From Hydractinia symbiolongicarpus (lineage: Eukaryota; Cnidaria; Hydrozoa; Anthoathecata; Hydractiniidae): a stretch of DNA of 64,000 nt. This document shows positions 51,401 through 62,840 of the stretch, piece after piece (position 1 is the first letter of the stretch; each line of letters begins with the position of its first letter). A program made the position numbers and the translations under genes. The notes below the pieces were generated by a model that worked only from the letters and a program-made list of their open reading frames with translations, had not been told where the DNA came from and made no database searches. Where the stretch lies: assembly GCF_029227915.1 (NCBI RefSeq), contig NC_079888.1, positions 682,001 through 746,000 on the forward strand. The letters run 5' to 3'.

Positions 51401-54400
51401 AAAAAGTGACTTATTTATCTAAATTTTTAAATAAAGCGCTACCACAGGGTCCAGTGTAATTGTTGAGTTCCGGCAATCATGTCGACTTAAAAAGAATGTT
51501 CTTTCTTGGAGTCCAATTGGCTCATTTATCACATTTATAAGGTCACAGTCCAGAAACAGTTCAATTAATTCCCACAGTCAATCGTTTCACTTTTAAAAGC
51601 GATACAACTTAGTAAGATCGGAACAAATCGCTAAATACATGTTGGTACGAATACGTGACGCAATCGTTGTAACTCAAACGGATTGACACTGTTAGAAAGT
51701 CAATGAAAAGTAGTTTTTGAAACTGTCTCTGTTTTTTCAGCGCGAACTAACGGCTAGGATTGGTCCCATAGTAAAAAATGACTTATTTATCTAAATTTTT
51801 AAATGAAGCGCTACCACAGGGTCCAGTGTAATCGCTGAGTTCCGGCAATTATGTCGAGTTAAAAAGAATGTTATTTCTTGGAAGTCAATTGGCTCATTTA
51901 TCACATTTATCACGTCACAGTCCAGAATCATTTCAATTAAGTCCCACAGTCAATCGTTTCACTTTTAAAAGCGATACAACTTAGTAATATCGGAAAAATC
52001 GCTAAATACATGTTGGTTCAAATATGTGAAGCAACCGTTGTAAGTCAAACGGATTGACACCGTTGGAAAGTCAATGAAAGGTAGTTTTTAAAACTGTCTC
52101 TATTTCTTCAGCGTGAACTAACGGATAGGATTGTTCCCACAGTAAAAAATGACTTATTTATCGAAATGTTTAAATAAAGCGCTACCACAGGGTACAGTGT
52201 AATCGCTGAATTCCGGCAATCATGTCAAGTTAAAAAGAATGTTATTTCTTGGAGTTCAATTGGCTCATTTATCACATTTACAAGGTCACAGTCCAGAAAC
52301 AGTTGAACTAAGTCCCACAATCAATCGGTTCACCCTTAAAAGCGATACAACTTAGTAATATCGGAACAAAATCACTAAATACATTTTGGTACGAATATGT
52401 GACGCAACCGTTGTAACTCAAACGGATTGCCACCGTTAAAAAGACAATGAAATGTAGTTTTTGAAACTGTCTCTATTTCTTCAGCGTGAACTAACTGCTA
52501 GGATTGGTCCCACAGTAAAAAATGACTTATTTATCTTAATTTTTAAATAAAGCGCTACCACACCGCCCAGTGTAATCGCTGAGTCCCAGCAATCATGTGA
52601 AATTAAGAAGAATGTCATTCCTTGGAGTCCAATTGGCTCATTTATCACATTTATCAGGTTACAGTCCAGAATCAGTTCAACTAAGTCCCACAGTCAATCG
52701 GTTCACCGTTAAAAGCGATGCAACTTAGTAATATCGGAACAAAATCACAAAATACATGTTGGTACGAATATGTGACGCAACCGTTGTAACTCAAACGGAT
52801 TGACACCGTTAAAAAGACAATGAAATGTAGTTTTTGAAACTGTCTCTATTTCTTCAGCGTGAACTAACGGATAGGATTGGTCCCACAGTAAAAAATGACT
52901 TATTTATCGAAATTTTTAAATGAAGCGCTACCACAGGGTCCAGTGTAATCGCTGATTTCCGGCAATCATGTCAAATTAAGAAGATTGTCATTCCTTGGAG
53001 ACCAAGTGACTCATTTATCACATTTAGCAGGTCACAGTCCAGAATCAGTTCAATTAAGTCCCACAGTCAATCGTTTCACTTTTAAAAGCGATAAAACTTA
53101 GTAATACCGGAAGAAATCGCTAAATACATGTTGGTATGAATCTTTGACGCAACCGTTGTAACTCAAACGGATTGACACTGTTAGAAAGTCAATGAAATCT
53201 AGTTTTTGAAACTGTCTCTATTTCTTCAGCGCAAACTAACGGCTAGGATTGGCCCCACAGTAAAAAATGAGATATCTATATTAATTTTTAAATAAAGCGC
53301 TCCCACAGCGCCCGGTGTAATCGCTGAGTTCCGGCAATCATGTGGAGTTAAAAAGAATGCTATTTCTTGGAGTCCAATTGGCTCATTTATCACATTTATA
53401 AGATGACAGTCCAGAATCAGTTCAATTAAGTCCCACAGTCAATCGTTTCACTTTCAAAAGCGATACCACTTAGTAATATCGAAAAAACACACATAATACA
53501 TGTTGGTACGGATATGTAAATCAACCGTTGTAATTCAAACGCATTGACACCGTTAGAAAGTCAATGAAAGGTAGTTTTTCAAACTGTCTCTATTTCTTCA
53601 GCGTGAACTAACGGATAGGATTGGTCCCAGTGTAAAAAATTACTTATTTATCGAAATTTTTAAATAAAGCGCTACCACAGGGTCCTGTGTAATCGCTGAG
53701 TTCCGGCAATCATGTCTAGTTAAAAAGAATGTTATTTCTTGGAGTTCAATTGGCTCATTTATCACATTTATAAGGTCACAGTCCAGAAACAGTTCAATTA
53801 AGTCCCACAGTCAATTGTTTCACTTTTAAAAGCGATACAACTTAGTAAGATCGGAAAAAATCGCTAAATACATGTTGGTACGAATATGTGAAGCAACCGT
53901 TGTAACTCAAACGGATTGACACTGTTAGAAAGTCAATGAAATGTAGTTTTTGAAACTGTCTCTACTTCTACAGCGCGAACTAACGGCTAGGATTGGTCCT
54001 ACAGTAAAAAATGACTTGTTTATCTTAATTTTTAAATAAAGCGCTCCCACAGCGCCCAGTGTAATCGCTGAGTTCCGGCAATCATGTCGAGTTAAAAAGA
54101 ATGTTATTTCTTGGATTCCATTTGATTCATTTATCACATTTATAAGATCACAGTCCAGAATCAGTTCAATTAAGTCCCACAGTCAATCGTTTCACTTTCA
54201 AAAGCGATACCACTTAGTAATATCGAAAAAAAACACATAATACATGTTGGTACGGATATGTAAATCAACCGTTGTAATTCAAACGCATTGACACCGTTAG
54301 AAAGTCAATGAAAGGTAGTTTTTCAAACTGTCTCTATTTCTTCAGCGTGAACTAACGGATAGGATTGGTCCCAGTGTAAAAAATTACTTATTTATCGAAA

Positions 54401-56393
54401 TTTTTAAATAAAGCGCTACCACAGGGTCCTGTGTAATCGCTGAGTTCCGGCAATCATGTCTAGTTAAAAAGAATGTTATTTCTTGGAGTTCAATTGGCTC
54501 ATTTATCACATTTATAAGGTCACAGTCCAGAAACAGTTCAATTAATTCCCACAGTCAATCGTTTCACTTTTAAAAGCGATACAACTTAGTAAGATCGGAA
54601 CAAATCGCTAAATACATGTTGGTACGAATACGTGACGCAATCGTTGTAACTCAAACGAATTGACACCGTTGGAAAGTCAATGAAAAGTAGTTTTTAAAAC
54701 TGTCTCTGTTTCTTCAGCGCTGACTAACGGCTAGAATAGGTCCCACAGTAAAAAATGACTTATTTATCTAAATTTTTAAATGAAGCGCTACCACAGGGTC
54801 CAGTGTAATCGTTGAGTCACGGCAATCATGTCGAGTTAAAAAGAATGTTATTTCTTGGAGTCCAATTGGCTCATTTACCACATTTATAAGGTCACAGTCC
54901 AGAATCAGTTCAATTAAGTCCCACAGTCAATTGTTTCACTTTTAAAAGCGATACAACTTAGTAAGATCGGAAAAAATCGCTAAATACATGTTGGTACGAA
55001 TATGTGAAGCAACCGTTGTAACTCAAACGGATTGACACTGTTAGAAAGTCAATGAAATGTAGTTTTTGAAACTGTCTCTACTTCTACAGCGCGAACTAAC
55101 GGCTAGGATTGGTCCTACAGTAAAAAATGACTTGTTTATCTTAATTTTTAAATAAAGCGCTCCCACAGCGCCCAGTGTAATCGCTGAGTTCCGGCAGTCA
55201 TGTCGAGTTAAAAAGAATGTTATTTCTTGGATTCCATTTGATTCATTTATCACATTTATAAGATCACAGTCCAGAATCAGTTCAATTAAGTCCCACAGTC
55301 AATCGTTTCACTTTTAAAAGCGATACAACTTAGTAATATCGGAAAAAAACGCTAAATACATGTTGGTACGAATATGTGAAGCAACCGTTGTAACTCAAAC
55401 GGATTGACACCGTTAGAAAGTCAATGAAAGGTAGTTTTTGAAACTGTCTCTACTTCTTCACCGTGTACTAACGGATAAGATTGGTCCCACAGTAAAAAGT
55501 GACTTATTTATCTAAATTTTTAAATAAAGCGCTACCACAGGGTCCAGTGTAATTGTTGAGTTCCGGCAATCATGTCGACTTAAAAAGAATGTTCTTTCTT
55601 GGAGTCCAATTGGCTCATTTATCACATTTATAAGGTCACAGTCCAGAAACAGTTCAATTAATTCCCACAGTCAATCGTTTCACTTTTAAAAGCGATACAA
55701 CTTAGTAAGATCGGAACAAATCGCTAAATACATGTTGGTACGAATACGTGACGCAATCGTTGTAACTCAAACGGATTGACACTGTTAGAAAGTCAATGAA
55801 AAGTAGTTTTTGAAACTGTCTCTGTTTTTTCAGCGCGAACTAACGGCTAGGATTGGTCCCATAGTAAAAAATGACTTATTTATCTAAATTTTTAAATGAA
55901 GCGCTACCACAGGGTCCAGTGTAATCGCTGAGTTCCGGCAATTATGTCGAGTTAAAAAGAATGTTATTTCTTGGAAGTCAATTGGCTCATTTATCACATT
56001 TATCACGTCACAGTCCAGAATCATTTCAATTAAGTCCTACAGTCAATCGTTTCACTTTTAAAAGCGATACAACTTAGTAATATCGGAAAAATCGCTAAAT
56101 ACATGTTGGTTCAAATATGTGAAGCAACCGTTGTAAGTCAAACGGATTGACACCGTTGGAAAGTCAATGAAAGGTAGTTTTTAAAACTGTCTCTATTTCT
56201 TCAGCGTGAACTAACGGATAGGATTGTTCCCACAGTAAAAAATGACTTATTTATCGAAATGTTTAAATAAAGCGCTACCACAGGGTACAGTGTAATCGCT
56301 GAATTCCGGCAATCATGTCAAGTTAAAAAGAATGTTATTTCTTGGAGTTCAATTGGCTCATTTATCACATTTATAAGGTCACAGTCCAGAAAC
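48261..56393 (+). repeat. Array segment 4: rearranged 10- and 11-monomer units
   Basis: Monomer starts: 48484, 48857, 49230, 49601, 49973, 50345, 50717, 51089, 51461, 51833, 52204, 52577, 52950, 53322, 53694, 54066, 54438, 54810, 55182, 55554, 55926 and 56297. About 48580-52300 and 52301-56393 are two versions of one unit (3720 and 4093 bp). They match at their left ends (48857-49973 with 52577-53694) and right ends (50717-51833 with 54810-55926). Between them lies a different arrangement, with chimeric monomers at 52204, 53694 and 54066. Confidence 0.8.
49973..50716 (+). repeat. Single-monomer (372-bp) tandem duplication
   Basis: Monomers 49973-50344 and 50345-50716 are nearly identical over most of their length. 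Visible differences include GTCTAGTT/GTCGAGTT, CAATGAAAAG/CAATGGAAAG and GTCCAGTG/GTCCGGTG. The homologous region at 58507-58878 has only one copy, so this is local and recent. Confidence 0.82.
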
Positions 56394-56668
56394 AGTTCAA
56401 TTAATTCCACAGTCAATCGTTTCACTTTTAAAAGCGATACAACTTAGTTATATCGTAACAAAATCATTAAATACATGTTGGTACGAATATGTGACGCAAC
56501 CGTTGTAACTCAAACGGATTGCCGCCTTTAAAAAGACAATGAAATGTAGTTTTTGAAACTATCTCTATTTCTTCAGTGTGAACTAACGGCTATGATTGGT
56601 CCCACAGTAAAAAATGACTTATTAATCTTAATTTTTAAAAGAAGCACTACCACACCGCCCAGTGTAAT

Positions 56669-57016
56669 CGCTGAATTTCATTAATCCTGTCAAAATAAGA
56701 AGAATGTCATTCCTTGGAGTCCAATTGGCTCATATATCACATTTATAAGGTCACAGTCCAGAATCAGTTGAACTAAGTCCCACAGTTAATCGGTTCACCG
56801 TTAAAAGCGATACAACTTAGTAATATCGGAACAAAATCACTAAATACATGTTGGTACGAATATGTGACGCAACCGTTGTAACTCAAACGGATTGACTCCG
56901 TTAAAAAGACAATGAAAGGTAGTTTTTGAAACAACGGCTATGATTGGTCCCACAGTAAAAAATGACTTATTAATCTTAATTTTAAAACGAAGCACTACCA
57001 CACCGCCTAGTGTAAT
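56669..57016 (+). repeat. Short monomer, 348 bp, 25-bp deletion
   Basis: The counterpart of 48136-48483 at offset 8533, with the same TTTTAAAACGAAGC variant and one private change (GACTCCGTTA). Confidence 0.9.
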
Positions 57017-60000
57017 CGCTGAGTTTCATTAATCCTGTCAAATTAAGAAGAATGTCATTCCTTGGAGTCCAATTGGCTCATTTATCACATTTATCAAGTC
57101 ACAGTCCAGAATCAGTTAAACTAAGTCCCACAGTCAATCGGTTCACCGTTAAAAGCGATACAACTTTGTAATATCGGAACAAAATCACTAAATACATTTT
57201 GGTACGAATATGTGACGCAACCGTTGTAACTCAAACGGATTGCCACCGTTAAAAAGACAATGAAATGTAGTTTTTGAAACTGTCTCTATTTCTTCAGCGT
57301 GAACTAACTGCTAGGATTGGTCCCACAGTAAAAAATGACTTATTTATCTTAATTTTTAAATAAAGCGCTACCACACCGCCCAGTGTAATCGCTGAGTCCC
57401 AGCAATCATGTGAAATTAAGAAGAATGTCATTCCTTGGAGTCCAATTGGCTCATTTATCACATTTATCAGGTTACAGTCCAGAATCAGTTCAACTAAGTC
57501 CCACAGTCAATCGGTTCACCGTTAAAAGCGATGCAACTTAGTAATATCGGAACAAAATCACAAAATACATGTTGGTACGAATATGTGACGCAACCGTTGT
57601 AACTCAAACGGATTGACACCGTTAAAAACACAATGAAATGTAGTTTTTGAAACTGTCTCTATTTCTTCAGCGTGAACTAACGGATAGGATTGGTCCCACA
57701 GTAAAAAATGACTTATTTATCGAAATTTTTAAATGAAGCGCTACCACAGGGTCCAGTGTAATCGCTGATTTCCGGCAATCATGTCAAATTAAGAAGATTG
57801 TCATTCCTTGGAGACCAAGTGACTCATTTATCACATTTAGCAGGTCACAGTCCAGAATCAGTTCAATTAAGTCCCACAGTCAATCGTTTCACTTTTAAAA
57901 GCGATAAAACTTAGTAATACCGGAAGAAATCGCTAAATACATGTTGGTATGAATCTTTGACGCAACCGTTGTAACTCAAACGGATTGACACTGTTAGAAA
58001 GTCAATGAAATCTAGTTTTTGAAACTGTCTCTATTTCTTCAGCGCAAACTAACGGCTAGGATTGGCCCCACAGTAAAAAATGAGATATCTATATTAATTT
58101 TTAAATAAAGCGCTCCCACAGCGCCCGGTGTAATCGCTGAGTTCCGGCAATCATGTGGAGTTAAAAAGAATGCTATTTCTTGGAGTCCAATTGGCTCATT
58201 TATCACATTTATAAGATGACAGTCCAGAATCAGTTCAATTAAGTCCCACAGTCAATCGTTTCACTTTCAAAAGCGATACCACTTAGTAATATCGAAAAAA
58301 AACACATAATACATGTTGGTACGGATATGTAAATCAACCGTTGTAATTCAAACGCATTGACACCGTTAGAAAGTCAATGAAAGGTAGTTTTTCAAACTGT
58401 CTCTATTTCTTCAGCGTGAACTAACGGATAGGATTGGTCCCAGTGTAAAAAATTACTTATTTATCGAAATTTTTAAATAAAGCGCTACCACAGGGTCCTG
58501 TGTAATCGCTGAGTTCCGGCAATCATGTCTAGTTAAAAAGAATGTTATTTCTTGGAGTTCAATTGGCTCATTTATCACATTTATAAGGTCACAGTCCAGA
58601 AACAGTTCAATTAATTCCCACAGTCAATCGTTTCACTTTTAAAAGCGATACAACTTAGTAAGATCGGAACAAATCGCTAAATACATGTTGGTACGAATAC
58701 GTGACGCAATCGTTGTAACTCAAACGGATTGACACCGTTGGAAAGTCAATGAAAAGTAGTTTTTAAAACTGTCTCTGTTTCTTCAGCGCTGACTAACGGC
58801 TAGAATAGGTCCCACAGTAAAAAATGACTTATTTATCTAAATTTTTAAATGAAGCGCTACCACAGGGTCCAGTGTAATCGTTGAGTTACGGCAATCATGT
58901 CGAGTTAAAAAGAATGTTATTTCTTGGAGTCCAATTGGCTCATTTACCACATTTATAAGGTCACAGTCCAGAATCAGTTCAATTAAGTCCCACAGTCAAT
59001 TGTTTCACTTTTAAAAGCGATACAACTTAGTAAGATCGGAAAAAATCGCTAAATACATGTTGGTACGAATATGTGAAGCAACCGTTGTAACTCAAACGGA
59101 TTGACACCGTTAGAAAGTCAATGAAAGGTAGTTTTTGAAACTGTCTCTACTTCTTCAGCGTGTACCTACGGATAAGATTGGTCCCACAGTAAAAAGTGAC
59201 TTATTTATCTAAATTTTTAAATAAAGCGCTACCACAGGGTCCAGTGTAATTGTTGAGTTCCGGCAATCATGTCGACTTAAAAAGAATGTTCTTTCTTGGA
59301 GTCCAATTGGCTCATTTATAACATTTATAAGGTCACAGTCCAGAATCAGTTCGCTTAAGTCCCACAGTCAATCGTTTCACTTTTAAAAGCGATACAACTT
59401 AGTAAGATCGGAAAAAACGCTAAATACATGTTGGTACGAATATGTGAAGCAACCGTTGTAACTCAAACGGATTGACACCGTTAGAAAGTCAATGAAAGGT
59501 AGTTTTTGAAACTGTCTCTATTTCTTCAGCGCGAACTAACGGCTAGGATTGGTCCCACAGTAAAAAGTGACTTATTTATCTAAATTTTTAAATGAAGCGC
59601 TACCACAGGGTCCAGTGTAATCGCTGAATTTTATTAATCCTGTCAAATTAAGAAGAATGTCATTCCTTGGAGTCCAATTGGCTCATTTATCACATTTATC
59701 AGGTCACAGTCCAGAATCAGTTGAACTAAGTCCCACAGTTAATCGGTTCACCGTTAAAAGCGATACAACTTAGTAATATCGGAACAAAATCACTAAATAC
59801 ATGTTAGTACGAATATGTGACGCAACCGTTGTAACTCAAACGGATTGACACCGTTAAAAAGACAATGAAAAGTAGTTTTTGAAACTGTCTCTATTTCTTC
59901 AGCGTGAACTAACTGCTAGGATTGGTCCCACAGTGAAAAATGACTTATTTATCTTAAATTTTAAATAAACCGCTACCACACCGCCCAGTGTAATCGTTGA

Positions 60001-62840
60001 GTCCCAGCAATCATGTGAAATTAAGAAGAATGTCATTACTTGGAGTCCAATTGGCTCATTTATCACATTTATCAGGTTACAGTCCAGAATCAGTTCAACT
60101 AAGTCCCACAGTCAATCGTTTCACTTTCAAAAGCGATACCACTTAGTAATATCGAAAAAAAACACATAATACATGTTGGTACGGATATGTAAATCAACCG
60201 TTGTAATTCAAACGCATTGACACCGTTAGAAAGTCAATGAAAGGTAGTTTTTCAAACTGTCTCTATTTCTTCAGCGTGAACTAACGGATAGGATTGGTCC
60301 CACAGTAAAAAATGACTTATTTATCGAAATTTTTAAATGAAGCGCTACCACAGGGTCCAGTGTAATCGCTGAGTTCCGGCAATCATGTCAAATTAAGAAG
60401 ATTGTCATTCCTTGGAGACCAAGTGACTCATTTATCACATTTAGCAGGTCACAGTCCAGAATCAGTTCAATTAAGTCCCACAGTCAATCGTTTCACTTTT
60501 AAAAGCGATACAACTTAGTAAGATCGGAAAAAATCGCTAAATACATGTTGGTACGAATACGTGACGCAATCGTTGTAACTCAAACGGATTGACACCGTTG
60601 GAAAGTCAATGAAAAGTAGTTTTTAAAACTGTCTCTGTTTCTTCAGCGCTGACTAACGGCTAGAATAGGTCCCACAGTAAAAAATGACTTATTTATCTAA
60701 ATTTTTAAATGAAGCGCTACCACAGGGTCCAGTGTAATCGTTGAGTTCCGGCAATCATGTCGAGTTAAAAAGAATGTTATTTCTTGGAGTCCAATTGGCT
60801 CATTTACCACATTTATAAGGTCACAGTCCAGAATCAGTTCAATTAAGTCCCACAGTCAATTGTTTCACTTTTAAAAGCGATACAACTTAGTAAGATCGGA
60901 AAAAATCGCTAAATACATGTTGGTACGAATATGTGAAGCAACCGTTGTAACTCAAACGGATTGACACTGTTAGAAAGTCAATGAAATGTAGTTTTTGAAA
61001 CTGTCTCTACTTCTACAGCGCGAACTAACGGCTAGGATTGGTCCTACAGTAAAAAATGACTTGTTTATCTTAATTTTTAAATAAAGCGCTCCCACAGCGC
61101 CCAGTGTAATCGCTGAGTTCCGGCAATCATGTCGAGTTAAAAAGAATGTTATTTCTTGGATTCCATTTGATTCATTTATCACATTTATAAGATCACAGTC
61201 CAGAATCAGTTCAATTAAGTCCCACAGTCAATCGTTTCACTTTTAAAAGCGATACAACTTAGTAATATCGGAAAAAAACGCTAAATACATGTTGGTACGA
61301 ATATGTGAAGCAACCGTTGTAACTCAAACGGATTGACACCGTTAGAAAGTCAATGAAAGGTAGTTTTTGAAACTGTCTCTACTTCTTCAGCGTGTACTAA
61401 CGGATAAGATTGGTCCCACAGTAAAAAGTGACTTATTTATCTAAATTTTTAAATAAAGCGCTACCACAGGGTCCAGTGTAATCGTTGAGTTCCGGCAATC
61501 ATGTCGAGTTAAAAAGAATGTTCTTTCTTGGAGTCCAATTGGCTCATTTATAACATTTATAAGGTCACAGTCCAGAATCAGTTCGATTAAGTCCCACAGT
61601 CAATCGTTTCACTTTTAAAAGCGATACAACTTAGTAAGATCGGAAAAAACGCTAAATACATGTTGGTACGAATATGTGAAGCAACCGTTGTAACTCAAAC
61701 GGATTGACACCGTTAGAAAGTCAATGAAAGGTAGTTTTTGAAACTGTCTCTATTTCTTCAGCGCGAACTAACGGCTAGGATTGGTCCCACAGTAAAAAGT
61801 GACTTATTTATCTAAATTTTTAAATGAAGCGCTACCACAGGGTCCAGTGTAATCGCTGAATTTTATTAATCCTGTCAAATTAAGAAGAATGTCATTCCTT
61901 GGAGTCCAATTGGCTCATTTATCACATTTATCAGGTCACAGTCCAGAATCAGTTGAACTAAGTCCCACAGTTAATCGGTTCACCGTTAAAAGCGATACAA
62001 CTTAGTAATATCGGAACAAAATCACTAAATACATGTTAGTACGAATATGTGACGCAACCGTTGTAACTCAAACGGATTGACACCGTTAAAAAGACAATGA
62101 AAAGTAGTTTTTGAAACTGTCTCTATTTCTTCAGCGTGAACTAACTGCTAGGATTGGTCCCACAGTAAAAAATGACTTATTTATCTTAAATTTTAAATAA
62201 ACCGCTACCACACCGCCCAGTGTAATCGTTGAGTCCCAGCAATCATGTGAAATTAAGAAGAATGTCATTACTTGGAGTCCAATTGGCTCATTTATCACAT
62301 TTATCAGGTTACAGTCCAGAATCAGTTCAACTAAGTCCCACAGTCAATCGGTTCACCGTTAAAAGCGATACAACTTAGTAATATCGGAACAAAATCACAA
62401 AATACATGTTGGTACGAATATCTGACGCAACCGTTGTAACTCAAACGGATTGACACCGTTAAAAAGACAATGAAATGTAGTTTTTGAAACTGTCTCTATT
62501 TTTTCAGCGTGAACTAACGGTTAGGATTGGTCCCACACTAAAAAATGACTTATTTATCGAAATTTTTAAATGAAGCGCTACCACAGGGTCCAGTGTAATC
62601 GCTGAGTTCCGGCAATCATGTCAAATTAAGAAGATTGTCATTCCTTGGAGACCAAGTGACTCATTTATCACATTTAGCAGGTCACAGTCCAGAATCAGTT
62701 CAATTAAGTCCCACAGTCAATCGTTTCACTTTTAAAAGCGATACAACTTAGTAAGATCGGAAAAAATCGCTAAATACATGTTGGTACGAATATGTGAAGC
62801 AACCGTTGTAACTCAAACGGATTGACACCGTTAGGAAGTC

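Noticed and set aside
11338-61182. Eleven minus-strand open frames of 64-70 codons (for example 11338-11532, 13550-13762, 18336-18530, 50948-51160, 60970-61182)
   Set aside because: All lie in the same phase of the satellite monomer, span a monomer boundary, and are open only because a few copies lack the stops present in most others. Several start at TTG or GTG rather than ATG. No domain or conserved protein feature is seen, so these are chance frames in a repeat.
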